Positions 31,780 through 41,341 are shown, counted from the first letter of the stretch. The stretch is DNA of 64,000 bases from Morganella morganii_D (GCA_044772875.1 CP173058.1:2914001-2978000); one strand, 5' to 3'. Program-made: numbers and translations. Notes: a model not told the origin generated them from the sequence alone.

Positions 31780-33204
31780 TTACCGCAAAACCCTATGCCC
31801 ATTGTGTTGTTCTGCGAAATTAGCCGGCACCTCCGGCGGTTCATCCGCAGCTGTGTCTTGCTGTTCACTGAGGCGGGCTTTTTGCACCAGAATGTCATCC
31901 AGCGGACGTTTTACCTCAACCCCCAGTTCACGGAAACTTTCTGCCTGTGAGAGCAGGTTTCCCCGTCCGGTGGTCAGTTTTTTTATTGCCCCGTGGTAAA
32001 TGCTCTGAGCTTTATCCAGCGCCTGGCCGATACCGTCCATGTCTTCCGTGAACAGCCGGAGTTTGTCATACAGACGGGCAGCCCGCTGTGCAATCGCCTG
32101 ACTGTTTTCATGCTGGTGTTCATAACGCCAGAGATTGGCAATTGTCCGCAGTGCTACCAGAAGTGTGGACGGACTGACCAGCATAATATTGCTTCTGAGT
32201 GCTTCATCCAGCAGCACACTTTCCTGTCCGACCGCTGCCAGAAACGCAGGTTCAACAGGGATAAACATCAGCACATAATCCAGTGAGTTAATACCGTTAA
32301 GTTCCTGGTACGCTTTGCGGCTCAGACCCCGGACATGCTGGCGCACAGAATTAATATGCTCTGTCAGTGCAGCCTGCCGTGCTTCCGGGGTGTCGCTGTT
32401 AAAGTAACGCTCATAGGCCACCAGTGACACTTTGGCATCAACAATCACCTGCTTATTCTGAGGCAGGTAAATTACCACATCCGGTTGATAACGGCTCTGT
32501 TGTTCATTTTTCAGGCTGACCTGCGTGGCAAATTCATGCCCTTCACGCAGACCGGAGGCTTCCAGGATTCGGGCAAGAATCGTTTCCCCCCAGTTACCCT
32601 GCATTTTGTTGTCGCCTTTCAGGGCATTGGTGAGATTGACCGCTTCCTGCGCCATCCGCAGATTGAGTTGTTGCAGGCGCTGAATTTCATGTGTCAGGGT
32701 GTGGCGTTCGCGACTTTCCTGGCTGTAACTTTCCTGCACCTGCCTGTTAAAGTTATCCAGTTGTTCACGGAACGGACGCAGCAGCATAGACAGGCTCTGC
32801 CGGTTGAGTTCATCCGTCCGGCGACCGCTCTGTTCAAAAATGCGGGATGCCAGGTTTTCAAACTGGGTATTCAGGCGCTGCTCACTGTTAAGCAGCAACC
32901 GCTGTTTTTCTTCGGCAGCCAGGCGGCTCTCTTCCAGCCTGGTAGTCAGTTCACGGATTTCTGCTTCCTGCTGTGTACTGATATGACGTGCGTTTTCCAG
33001 TGACTGTTCACTCTGTTCTCTGGCCTGCTGCCAGTACGCGGCCTGACGCCGGGTTTCATCCAGCAGAGCAAGTTGTGCAATATTGTCCTGTAACAACCGG
33101 TTTTTGTCCGCCAGCCGCTGTTGCAGGCTGAACCAGACCGCACCGCCACCCAGCAAAATACCGCTAAGAATGCCGATAAAACCATAAAGCCACTGAATAT
33201 CCAC
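31780..33204 (-). CDS. rmuC: DNA recombination protein RmuC
   Basis: A 474-residue protein linked to limiting rearrangements at inverted repeats. It has an N-terminal membrane anchor (LYGFIGILSGILLGGGAVWF), a long coiled coil (about 25-190), and a PD-(D/E)xK-like nuclease domain with QPDVVIYLP and VIVDAKVSLVAYERY. Same strand and order relative to ubiE as in E. coli. Confidence 0.94.
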   Translation of the reverse strand: MDIQWLYGFIGILSGILLGGGAVWFSLQQRLADKNRLLQDNIAQLALLDETRRQAAYWQQAREQSEQSLENARHISTQQEAEIRELTTRLEESRLAAEEKQRLLLNSEQRLNTQFENLASRIFEQSGRRTDELNRQSLSMLLRPFREQLDNFNRQVQESYSQESRERHTLTHEIQRLQQLNLRMAQEAVNLTNALKGDNKMQGNWGETILARILEASGLREGHEFATQVSLKNEQQSRYQPDVVIYLPQNKQVIVDAKVSLVAYERYFNSDTPEARQAALTEHINSVRQHVRGLSRKAYQELNGINSLDYVLMFIPVEPAFLAAVGQESVLLDEALRSNIMLVSPSTLLVALRTIANLWRYEHQHENSQAIAQRAARLYDKLRLFTEDMDGIGQALDKAQSIYHGAIKKLTTGRGNLLSQAESFRELGVEVKRPLDDILVQKARLSEQQDTAADEPPEVPANFAEQHNGHRVLR

Positions 33205-33673
33205 GATGGCCGTCTCCTCCGCGAGTCACTTACGCCGCTTACGGTAAAATAGCACTGTACAGATGTCCACTATCTTTTTGCTGTCCGCCGTTTTTTTCGG
33301 CGCGTCACGCAAAAATCAATGTAATCCGGTGAAAATCCGGCCCTATCCGCCCATCAGCCCGGGCATCCATTTCAGCCCGAAGAAGACACCCCATACTCCC
33401 CATTTTTCAAAGAACTGATGCCCTCTGGCCAGGGTTTGCGGGGAGCAGAAAATTCAGCCCGCCTTCCCCGATCAGCGCCCTGACCCCGGGCTGGATCACC
33501 GTCGCCGGGAACAACAGAGAAAGAAATGCGAGAGATTCACCGAATGCCAGCACAAAAACGATCGGCAATGCCCAAAACTCATGTTCACAGACAAATGCGG
33601 TGACGGTGGTTGTGATATTTGCCGGTGCCGGAAAATTCTCCTTACTATATGATATTATTAAAAGAACCTGATA
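33205..33673. other. Gap between rmuC and phosphatase gene
   Basis: About 470 bp with no intact gene. It contains the rmuC upstream region and a decayed DedA fragment, listed separately. Confidence 0.7.
33344..33640 (-). pseudogene. DedA-family membrane protein remnant
   Basis: The reverse strand encodes TVTAFVCEHEFWALPIVFVLAFGESLAF and LFPATVIQPG in one frame. After a frame change near 33440 it encodes GHQFFEKWGVWGVFFG. Both are recognisable DedA motifs, but the middle (the membrane-loop segment with the conserved Arg) and the C-terminal half are missing. AAGGAG precedes the frame but no ATG follows it. Intact DedA proteins are about 200 residues. Confidence 0.65.
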
Positions 33674-34456
33674 TTACTCAAGGAAATGGTTACGGATTTT
33701 ATCGCGGACTGCGGTTGTCAGCCCGATATCTTTCGCCAGCCAGTTATCAATACTGCCATAATGCGAGTGAATACTTTTCAGCGCAGTATTCAGAAAATCA
33801 GGTTGTACGGAATAGACATAGGCAAATTTTTCCACCACTGCGTCCGGCATGTTTTTCGCGTGCTCCGCCAGCAGTTCATGGCGGTACGGTGCCAGCGTGT
33901 CATTGGTCAGCAGGTAATCCTCCATCACCATATCAGTATCCGCGCCGAGCGCAAAAAGTACCAGAGCCGAGCCTACCCCGGTCCGGTCTTTGCCGACCGC
34001 ACAGTGCTGCACAATCCCGCCTTTTTCCGGGTTGCACAGCATATCACCGAGTGCATGATAAGCCGGGTTTTCCAGCGGCAGCAGTTCATAGAGACGCAGC
34101 ATAAAAGCTTTCGGATCAAATTCTGTCAGCGCCTCATTGCCGAGCTTCTCAAGATTGGCATCCACTTCTTTTGACATCGGATTTGCCGGTGCGTTCGTGT
34201 ACAGCGCACCATTCCACAAACGATCCGGTTTATCAGCAATTTCACCGCTGTCACGGTAATCCAGGATCTGAAATAAGTTTTGCTCTGTCAGGCGGGTTAA
34301 GTCGTTATCGCTCAGGCGATCAAGCGCCCCGGCGCGGTACAGCAGGCCGGGTTTGATTTTACTGCCGTCCGGCAGCACTTTGTTTCCCAGGTCACGGAAA
34401 TTGATCCCGCCGTCGAGCGGCAGTACAGAAGGATGCGGTAATGGCTGTCTGGTCAT
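33674..34456 (-). CDS. Tyrosine/phosphoinositide phosphatase-like protein (PF13350 type)
   Basis: A 260-residue protein with the P-loop HCAVGKDRTGVGSA (consensus HCxxGKDRTG) near residues 153-166, and the N-terminal NFRDLGN signature of the Tyr_phosphatase3/LipA family. Members dephosphorylate phosphotyrosine and sometimes phosphoinositides. There is no signal peptide, so it should act in the cytoplasm. It stands between udp and rmuC, which are usually closer; together with the DedA remnant this suggests an inserted segment. Confidence 0.85.
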   Translation of the reverse strand: MTRQPLPHPSVLPLDGGINFRDLGNKVLPDGSKIKPGLLYRAGALDRLSDNDLTRLTEQNLFQILDYRDSGEIADKPDRLWNGALYTNAPANPMSKEVDANLEKLGNEALTEFDPKAFMLRLYELLPLENPAYHALGDMLCNPEKGGIVQHCAVGKDRTGVGSALVLFALGADTDMVMEDYLLTNDTLAPYRHELLAEHAKNMPDAVVEKFAYVYSVQPDFLNTALKSIHSHYGSIDNWLAKDIGLTTAVRDKIRNHFLE

Positions 34457-34529
34457 TGATACCTCTTTATCATTATTATCAGTATGTTCAGCACGATCAC
34501 TGTATCAGATTTACAGAATGAATGATTAA

Positions 34530-34567
34530 AAAAAAGCCGCATCACCGGAAAACCCGGTGAGACGGCT
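34530..34567 (-). terminator. Rho-independent terminator of udp
   Basis: Read leftward, an AGCCGTCTCACCGG/CCGGTGATGCGGCT stem-loop is followed by TTTTTTTT. It lies just past the udp stop. Confidence 0.85.
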
Positions 34568-34588
34568 GATTCATGAAACCGGTAACGA

Positions 34589-35344
34589 TCAGATGAGATG
34601 ACGGGCGGCTTCCACCACGATGTCCAGTGTATTGGATTCTGTTTTCTTCATCTTCGCTTCGTCAGGAATTTCCTGCTGGGTACGGTTAACGATAACCCCT
34701 GCAACCATACCGGCACGCAGCCCCTGGCTGGCACACATGGTCAGCAGTGTGGCGGATTCCATTTCAAAGTTCATTACGCCCATTTCCTGCCATTCTTTCA
34801 TCGATCCTTTGAACCGGCGGGTCACGCGGCCGCTGAAAGTATCATAACGTTCCTGACCCGGATAGAAAGTATCAGAAGAAGCGGTCACCCCGATGTGAAC
34901 GGTGGCTTTGGCTTCTTTCGCCGCATTCACCAGTGCGGTGGTGCATTCAAAATCAGCCACGGCAGGGAATTCCATCGGTGCAAAGTGCAGGCTTGCACCA
35001 TCCAGGCGCACGGCCGCAGTGGTAACAAGGACATCACCAACATTAATGTTTTCCTGAATCGCGCCGGTGGTGCCGATACGCAGGAACGTGCGGATCCCAA
35101 GCTGTGCCAGTTCTTCAACCGCGATAGAGGTGGACGGGCCGCCGATACCGGTTGAGCAGACAATTACCGCTTTGCCGTCCAGTTCGCCGCGCCATGAAGT
35201 GAACTCACGCAGAGACGCGAGATGAACAGGGTTGTCCATCAGGCGGGCAATTTTTTCGACCCGGTTCGGATCGCCCGGTACGATAGCCAGCGTCGCACCC
35301 TGTAAATCTGCTTTAGTCAAACCTAAATGAAATACATCAGCCAT
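34589..35344 (-). CDS. udp: Uridine phosphorylase
   Basis: The 251-residue hexameric enzyme converts uridine and phosphate to uracil and ribose-1-phosphate. It is near-identical in pattern to E. coli Udp: VPGDPNRVEKIA (phosphate site), STGIGGPSTSIA, FLRIGTTGAIQ, and the substrate residues in MNFEMESATLLTM. The start at 35344 has AAGGAG 6 bp upstream. An appropriately placed CRP site lies before it. Confidence 0.97.
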   Translation of the reverse strand: MADVFHLGLTKADLQGATLAIVPGDPNRVEKIARLMDNPVHLASLREFTSWRGELDGKAVIVCSTGIGGPSTSIAVEELAQLGIRTFLRIGTTGAIQENINVGDVLVTTAAVRLDGASLHFAPMEFPAVADFECTTALVNAAKEAKATVHIGVTASSDTFYPGQERYDTFSGRVTRRFKGSMKEWQEMGVMNFEMESATLLTMCASQGLRAGMVAGVIVNRTQQEIPDEAKMKKTESNTLDIVVEAARHLI

Positions 35345-35380
35345 CCTGAACTCCTTAGCGAAAAAATGATTATTGAGGAC

Positions 35381-35422
35381 ACTGTAACGTGTCATCAGGC
35401 AAAATTTAGTGATTATCATCAC
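35381..35422 (-). promoter_or_regulatory. CRP site and -10 element of udp
   Basis: GTGATTATCATCAC (35409-35422) has the GTGA-N6-TCAC spacing of a CRP site. Read leftward, TACAGT at 35381-35386 would be the -10, placing the CRP centre near -41 (class II). E. coli udp is known to be CRP/CytR-controlled. Confidence 0.65.
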
Positions 35423-35485
35423 TCCATTGAAACACACCAATGAATCAATTACATAAAGATGAGAATTTTATCACACAATGAAGAA

Positions 35486-35507
35486 GCCGGTCATATTACT
35501 GACCGGC
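35486..35507. terminator. Hairpin between metE and udp, probable metE terminator
   Basis: GCCGGTCA/TGACCGGC stem (35486-35493 with 35500-35507), 44 bp past the metE stop. The T-rich side is on the plus strand, so termination for metE would be weak. Confidence 0.5.
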
Positions 35508-35550
35508 TTATTTCTTCTTTGTATAACGCTATTATAGAGAGGGATTTCAC

Positions 35551-37836
35551 TCAGCGGGATGTCAGCGGGTTTTCCCGCAGACGGCGTGCCGCTTCCACCA
35601 TGTTCGCCAGGGCTTTGCGGGTTTCATCCCAGCCACGGGTTTTCAGGCCGCAGTCCGGGTTGACCCACAGACGCTCAACAGCAATCTTATCCGCCGCTTT
35701 ACGCAGCAGGGCTTCAATCCACTCCACTTCCGGCACATTCGGTGAGTGAATATCATAGACACCCGGCCCGATTTCATTCGGATAATCAAAATGTTCAAAT
35801 GCTTCCAGCAATTCCATATCTGAACGTGATGTTTCAATGGTGATCACATCCGCATCCAGCGCTGCAATGGAATCCATGATGTCATTGAATTCGCAGTAAC
35901 ACATGTGGGTGTGGATCTGAGTGTCATTCTCCGCAACCGCCGCATTCAGCCGGAAGGCATCCACCGCCCAGGTGAGATACTCCGCCCATTCTGCCCGGCG
36001 CAGCGGCAGCCCTTCGCGCAGTGCCGGTTCATCTATCTGGATAATACCGATCCCGGCTTTCTGCAAATCGTCCACTTCATCACGCAGTGCCAGGGCAATC
36101 TGTCTGGCAATGGTTTCACGGCTGACATCCTCACGCGGGAACGACCAGCAGAGGATCGTGACCGGTCCGGTCAGCATGCCTTTCACCGGCTTGCTGGTAA
36201 GGGATTGCGCGTAAGTTGCCCAGTCAACGGTGATCGGTTGCGGACGGCTGATATCGCCGATAATCACCGGCGGTTTCACACAGCGGGAGCCGTAACTCTG
36301 CACCCAGCCGTTCTGGGTAAAGACATAGCCGTCGAGATGCTCACCGAAATATTCCACCATGTCATTACGTTCCGCTTCACCGTGAACCAGAACATCCAGT
36401 CCGAGTCGTTCCTGCTCATTAATTGCCTGCTTAATATGTTCAGAGATACTGGTGCGATAGAATGCTTTATCGATATTCCCTTTTTTGAAGTTCAGGCGCA
36501 GCCCGCGGATTTCCGTGGTTTGCGGAAAAGAACCGATCGTGGTGGTCGGCCACAGCGGCAGACTGAAACGGCGCCGCTGCGCCTCTGCCCGTTCAGCATA
36601 CGGTGCGGCGCGTTCACTGTCACAGTCAGTCACGGCAGTCAGGCGGGCGGCCACTGCGGCATTATGCACACGGGAAGAGTGGCGGCGCAGCGTGATTGGT
36701 GCGCTGTATTCCTCCAGCGCAGCGATGTCATCCGCCGTACCGCCGTTGACCGCACGGGTCAGCAGTGCCAGTTCCTCACATTTTTGCTGTGCAAAAGCAA
36801 ACCAGCTTTTTACTTCTTCATCCAGTTTGGTTTCATCGCGCAGGTCAATCGGACTGTGCAGCAGCGAACAGGATGTACCGATCCACAGATCGCGTTTTCC
36901 GGCCAGCGGAGCGATCACATCATATTTTTGCCGCAGATCTGCACGCCAGACATTTCGTCCGTTGATAAGACCGGCAGAGAGCAGCCAGTCTGCCGGTAAT
37001 GCGTCATGAACCGCCTGAATATCATCGCGCCCTGCGACAAAATCGACATGCAGCCCCTGCACCGGCAATTCACTGATAAGCGGTAAGTGATGACTCACTC
37101 CATCAAAATAGGTGGTCAGCAGCAGTTTTCCATGTCCCTGCAAGGCGTCATACGCGGTGCGGTAAGCATCCTGCCACTCCGTCGGCAAATCCAGCACCAG
37201 TGCCGGTTCATCAATCTGGATCCACTCAATACCGCGTTCCGCCAGTTTTTCCAGCACTGTTTTATAGGCTGCCAGCAGTGACGGCAGTAATGATAAGCGG
37301 TCAAACTGAGCACCTTTCACTTTCCCGAGCCACAGGTATGTCACCGGCCCGAGCAGCACCGGTTTAACCGCAAAACCCTGTTGCAGTGCTTCATCCACTT
37401 CATCAAACAACTGCGGCCAGCTCACGGTGAAGGTTTGCCCGCGCTGAAATTCCGGCACAATGTAGTGGTAGTTAGTGTTAAACCATTTGGTCATTTCCGC
37501 TGCGGCGGCCGGTTCCCCGGAAGGGGCGCGGCCACGCGCGATACGGAACAAGGTATCAAGGTCAATTTTCCCGTCCGCTCCGGCATGACGTGGCGGCACA
37601 TTACCGAACAGCAGGCTGGTGCCGAGGACATGATCATACCAGGCGAAATCCCCGACCGGTAATAATTCAACTCCGGCCTCTTTTTGCAGCTGCCAGTGGC
37701 GACGGCGTAATTCGCGACCGGTATCGCGCAGTTCATCCTGTGAAATCTGTCCTGCCCAGTAACCTTCAAGCGCTTTTTTCAGTTCTCTTTTCAGACCGAT
37801 ACGCGGAAAACCCAGAGTGTGATTATGTGTCGTCAT
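35551..37836 (-). CDS. metE: Cobalamin-independent methionine synthase
   Basis: The 761-residue zinc enzyme transfers methyl from 5-methyltetrahydropteroyltri-glutamate to homocysteine. Two barrels are present. N-terminal: TLGFPRIGLKRELKKALEGYW, PVGDFAWYDHVL. C-terminal: zinc ligands in IHTHMCYCEF, ETSRSDMELLE and the late cysteine in NPDCGLKTRGW. The ATG at 37836 (MTTHNHTLGF) is preferred to one 15 bp earlier. It is divergent from its activator gene metR. Confidence 0.97.
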   Translation of the reverse strand: MTTHNHTLGFPRIGLKRELKKALEGYWAGQISQDELRDTGRELRRRHWQLQKEAGVELLPVGDFAWYDHVLGTSLLFGNVPPRHAGADGKIDLDTLFRIARGRAPSGEPAAAAEMTKWFNTNYHYIVPEFQRGQTFTVSWPQLFDEVDEALQQGFAVKPVLLGPVTYLWLGKVKGAQFDRLSLLPSLLAAYKTVLEKLAERGIEWIQIDEPALVLDLPTEWQDAYRTAYDALQGHGKLLLTTYFDGVSHHLPLISELPVQGLHVDFVAGRDDIQAVHDALPADWLLSAGLINGRNVWRADLRQKYDVIAPLAGKRDLWIGTSCSLLHSPIDLRDETKLDEEVKSWFAFAQQKCEELALLTRAVNGGTADDIAALEEYSAPITLRRHSSRVHNAAVAARLTAVTDCDSERAAPYAERAEAQRRRFSLPLWPTTTIGSFPQTTEIRGLRLNFKKGNIDKAFYRTSISEHIKQAINEQERLGLDVLVHGEAERNDMVEYFGEHLDGYVFTQNGWVQSYGSRCVKPPVIIGDISRPQPITVDWATYAQSLTSKPVKGMLTGPVTILCWSFPREDVSRETIARQIALALRDEVDDLQKAGIGIIQIDEPALREGLPLRRAEWAEYLTWAVDAFRLNAAVAENDTQIHTHMCYCEFNDIMDSIAALDADVITIETSRSDMELLEAFEHFDYPNEIGPGVYDIHSPNVPEVEWIEALLRKAADKIAVERLWVNPDCGLKTRGWDETRKALANMVEAARRLRENPLTSR

Positions 37837-37907
37837 AAAAAATCCTATCATTTAGCCATCCAGATGTTTACACATCCATAATCAACGGGTACTGTATAAG
37901 AAACAAG

Positions 37908-37920
37908 CGCAAATTCTTCA
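37908..37920. promoter_or_regulatory. Possible MetR site in metE-metR intergenic region
   Basis: CGCAAATTCTTCA matches TGAANNTNNTTCA at all but two positions and lies in the 105-bp divergent region. Confidence 0.35.
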
Positions 37921-37941
37921 TCGCTAACCTGAAGGTTCCTC

Positions 37942-38904
37942 ATGATAGAAATAAAACATTTAAAAACGATTCAGGCACTGAATCAGTCAGGATCGCTCGC
38001 GGGTGCGGCAACTACATTGCATCAGACACAATCCGCCCTTTCCCATCAGTTCAGTGAACTGGAGCACCGGCTCGGCTACCGGGTTTTTATCCGCAAAACC
38101 CAGCCGCTGCAATTCACCCCGCAGGGACAGGTACTGTTACAACTGGCAGAGCAGGTGCTGCCGCTGGTGAAAGACGCTATCCGGGAGTGTAATGAACCGG
38201 GTCTGACCGCACTGCGTGTGGCGATTGAGTGCCACAGTTGCATTCAGTGGCTGACCCCCGCACTGGCGCATTTCCGCGAGAGCTGGCCGCAGATTAATGT
38301 CGATTTCACCTCAGGGGTCAGTTTTGATCCGCAGCCGGAGCTGCTGAAACGCGAACTCGATGTGGTGCTGACATCTGATATTGATGAACAGCACAACGGA
38401 AAGCTGACCTACACACCGCTGTTTGACTATGAAGTGAAGCTGGTGGTAGCACCGGATCATCCTCTGGCCCGCCGTCTGCATATTCAGCCGCAGGATCTGA
38501 CGTCGGAAACCCTGCTGATTTATCCGGTACAGCGTCAGCGCTTTGATATCTGGCGGCGTTTCCTGCAACCGGCAGGCGTTTCCCCGCAGATAAAAACCGT
38601 GGATAACACCCTGCTGATGATCCAGATGGTCGCCGCCCGTATGGGGATCGCCGCCCTGCCGCACTGGGCGGTGGAAAATTTTGAGAGACAGGGGATGGTG
38701 GTGACCAAAACCTTAGGTGAGGGGTTATGGAGCCGGCTGTATGCCGCAAACCGCAGCGGGGAACAGCGTCAGCCGGCTGTGGAGTCGTTTATTCGCGCGA
38801 CGCGTCAGCACGCGGTGGACAATCTGCCTTTTGTAAAGACGGCTTCAGTATCCATACCCGGTGCACCCACAGGGATGCCACAATCAGAGTTGCGCCAATG
38901 CTGA
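37942..38904 (+). CDS. metR: LysR-type regulator of methionine synthesis
   Basis: The 320-residue activator of metE and other met genes responds to homocysteine. The HTH lies in residues 1-60 (MIEIKHLKTIQALNQSGSL; QTQSALSHQFSELEHRLGYR). The effector domain is normal and full-length. AAGG precedes the ATG by about 7 bp. Its last 116 bp overlap the 3' end of the converging yigM gene. Confidence 0.96.
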   Translation: MIEIKHLKTIQALNQSGSLAGAATTLHQTQSALSHQFSELEHRLGYRVFIRKTQPLQFTPQGQVLLQLAEQVLPLVKDAIRECNEPGLTALRVAIECHSCIQWLTPALAHFRESWPQINVDFTSGVSFDPQPELLKRELDVVLTSDIDEQHNGKLTYTPLFDYEVKLVVAPDHPLARRLHIQPQDLTSETLLIYPVQRQRFDIWRRFLQPAGVSPQIKTVDNTLLMIQMVAARMGIAALPHWAVENFERQGMVVTKTLGEGLWSRLYAANRSGEQRQPAVESFIRATRQHAVDNLPFVKTASVSIPGAPTGMPQSELRQC

Positions 38905-39688
38905 AAGTAAGCCAGTCCGGGTGCTCCTGCCAGATGGCAAAATTCACCAGTAACCCCGCCGGAACCATCATGTTGTTCATGATCGCGAGTGTTCCGGCAT
39001 CTACCTGCGTGGCACCGTAATTCCACATAAAGTAGCCTATCCCGGAAGCCCCGACCCCCAGCCACAGCAGGACACCCCACTGTAACTGCGTGGACGGCAT
39101 TTTGGCGAAATTACCGAACAGCAGCCAACCCGCCAGCGCCACCACACAGGCACCGAGGTAGAACCAGGAAAACGCCGTGCGCTGCACCAGCGGATACACT
39201 TCCATCAGCCGCTTGTAACCGACCTGGCCGATGGCAAAGAAGATATTCGCCAGCTGCACCAGGATCAGTCCTGTCCAGAAAGAATCGCTGAGATGGTCAT
39301 AGCGGATCACCGCCGCACCAATCACCGCCAGCAGCGAGCTGAACACATAACCCCGGCGCAGTCCGCGCCGCTCCAGCAGATCGTAAATCAGTGTCACATA
39401 CAGTGGTGTCAGCACGGTGAACAACAGAAATTCCGCGACCGTCAGGTAGTTGTAGGCATGGAAAACAAAGAGATACATAATGCCGAGCTGACAGGCACCC
39501 ACCGCCATATACATCAGAATGACTTTCGGGGCGATCCCGCGCCAGCGCAGAAACGGCAGAAAAACCAGTGCCGCCAGCGACACACGGACTAACACAGAGA
39601 ACCAGCTGTCCACCTGACCGGCGAGATACGCGCCAATCAGGCTGAACGATGCGGCCCACAGAATCGTGGTAATAATCAGTAACGGCAT
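38789..39688 (-). CDS. yigM: DMT/EamA-family transporter, YigM (biotin transporter type)
   Basis: A 299-residue inner-membrane protein with ten predicted helices and two EamA repeats (WAASFSLIGAYLAGQVDSWF; then VQLANIFFAIGQVGYKRLMEVYP; MWNYGATQVDAGTLAIMNN). It matches E. coli YigM over the whole length; that protein was shown to import biotin. Its start is 3 bp after the yjcE stop, so the two share a transcript. The 3' end runs antisense into metR. Confidence 0.92.
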   Translation of the reverse strand: MPLLIITTILWAASFSLIGAYLAGQVDSWFSVLVRVSLAALVFLPFLRWRGIAPKVILMYMAVGACQLGIMYLFVFHAYNYLTVAEFLLFTVLTPLYVTLIYDLLERRGLRRGYVFSSLLAVIGAAVIRYDHLSDSFWTGLILVQLANIFFAIGQVGYKRLMEVYPLVQRTAFSWFYLGACVVALAGWLLFGNFAKMPSTQLQWGVLLWLGVGASGIGYFMWNYGATQVDAGTLAIMNNMMVPAGLLVNFAIWQEHPDWLTFSIGATLIVASLWVHRVWILKPSLQKADCPPRADASRE

Positions 39689-39691
39689 CGG

Positions 39692-41341
39692 TTATGTTTC
39701 TTTCTCAACCAGCAGAGCTTCCAGCAGATCCAGGTCATGCAGCAGCAATTGCAGGGTTTCATTACTGATATTACGGGTCGCACGCTGGTGATACAGCTCC
39801 CCGCGCTCAGCACGCAGTGCCGTCAGACGGAAGCGACGCTCAAGATCTTCCACCTGGAGGTTATATTCCATCTCATCATCACCGGCGGTACGCCGCCTGA
39901 GGTGCCCGGCCACCCGTGAAGCCACCTCACTGATGGCTTCCGCATCCAGCGCCTCGTCCGAGCTGGCGGACAAACGCTCTTCCATCTTGCCGATGCTGAC
40001 AATCGCCACTTCCGCCATGGCCGATTTCGCCGCGCGGATTTCATTGGCATCTGCCTGTTTATCCCCGACATGCATTCCTTTGAGCAGAAACGGCAGTGAT
40101 ACCACCCCCATAAAGAGCGAGAAGATAATGACTCCGGCGGCGATAAACACCATCTGATAACGGGCCGGGAATGGCGTGCCGTCCGGCAGAAACAGCGGGA
40201 TAGAAAGCACACCCGCCAGGGTTATCGCTCCGCGCACCCCGGCAAATGACGCCAGCCACAGCTCACGGGTAGTGTAGAAAGTGAAATCCAGCGGTTTGCG
40301 TTTTAAGGTCAGGCGGCTGACGGTTTTCATCATCCACAGCCAGCAGAAACGCAGCACCAGCAGGGCAAAATAGATAACGATAACAGCGGTAAACAGCATC
40401 CAGGTTTCCACTGTCGGATCCAGCTCCGCCTCAATCACCGACACCTGCCAGATCCCCGGCAATTGCAGGCCGAGCATAATAAAGACCAGACCGTTAAAGA
40501 CGAATTCCAGCATCCCCCAGACATTATCCGCCCGCAAACGCATGGCCAGCGGCGCATTGCGGATAACCCCGGATTTACTGATAGTCATCCCCGCCGCCAC
40601 CGCCGCCAGAATACCGGACACACCGATGTGCTCCGCAATCAGATAAGAGGCAAACGGCAACAGTAACATAAAGACGATTTGGGTAGCCGGGTCATCCCCG
40701 CTCCAGCGGCTCATCAGACGCAGCGATTTACTGTACAGCCAGGTGACAGCCACCCCCGCCAGCAGGCCGCCGATAGCCACTTTAAAGAACTCCAGCGTGA
40801 CACCGGTGACGGAGAAAATCATCGTGCCCATAACAATCGCCACGGCAAATTTCAGCGCCACCAGGCCGGAGGCGTCATTCATCAGCGCCTCCCCTTCCAG
40901 AATACCCATCATCTGTTTCGGAATGCGCCCTTTACCGACAATCGACGACAGTGCCACGGCATCTGTCGGTGACAGCACCGCCGCAAGGGCAAAGGCCGGA
41001 ATCAGCTCAATCCCCGGCATCAGCCAGTAGATCAGATACCCGATACCGATAACGGTGACCAGCACCAGGAACAGTACCAGAATGAAGATTTCCCGCCCTT
41101 TTTGCATAAATTCCCGGGTCGGGGTTTTCCAGCCGTCAACAAACAGCAAAGGCGGGATCAGCAGGACGAGAAACAGTTCAGGATCGAACGTGACATGCAG
41201 ACCAAACTGCGGGAAGGCAAGCAGTGCCCCTATCGCGATCTGAATGATGGGTAACGGAATACGATACGGGATCATTTTGGTGAGAACACCGGACACCGAC
41301 ACGACCAGAATCAAAATAAGAATCGTAAAGAATATTTCCAT
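39692..41341 (-). CDS. yjcE: CPA1-family Na+/H+ antiporter YjcE
   Basis: The 549-residue protein equals E. coli YjcE in length. It has about 12 membrane helices with the CPA1 motifs FIPPLLF-like (LIPPLLFVDGW), AAVLSPTDAVALSSI, the ion-site GEALMNDASGLVALKFA and FAGVRGAITLAGVLS, then a roughly 130-residue cytoplasmic tail. It moves Na+ or K+ against H+; the cation is unproven. As in E. coli it neighbours a GhxP-type purine permease. Confidence 0.93.
   Translation of the reverse strand: MEIFFTILILILVVSVSGVLTKMIPYRIPLPIIQIAIGALLAFPQFGLHVTFDPELFLVLLIPPLLFVDGWKTPTREFMQKGREIFILVLFLVLVTVIGIGYLIYWLMPGIELIPAFALAAVLSPTDAVALSSIVGKGRIPKQMMGILEGEALMNDASGLVALKFAVAIVMGTMIFSVTGVTLEFFKVAIGGLLAGVAVTWLYSKSLRLMSRWSGDDPATQIVFMLLLPFASYLIAEHIGVSGILAAVAAGMTISKSGVIRNAPLAMRLRADNVWGMLEFVFNGLVFIMLGLQLPGIWQVSVIEAELDPTVETWMLFTAVIVIYFALLVLRFCWLWMMKTVSRLTLKRKPLDFTFYTTRELWLASFAGVRGAITLAGVLSIPLFLPDGTPFPARYQMVFIAAGVIIFSLFMGVVSLPFLLKGMHVGDKQADANEIRAAKSAMAEVAIVSIGKMEERLSASSDEALDAEAISEVASRVAGHLRRRTAGDDEMEYNLQVEDLERRFRLTALRAERGELYHQRATRNISNETLQLLLHDLDLLEALLVEKET

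Noticed and set aside
34598..36999. Long plus-strand open frames opposite udp and metE (up to 364 codons)
   Set aside because: They are antisense shadows of highly conserved, codon-biased genes and have no ribosome site or family motif.
37930..37942. TGAAGGTTCCTCA as a MetR operator
   Set aside because: It matches with one mismatch but overlaps the metR ribosome site and start codon, so the similarity is probably due to the AAGG sequence.
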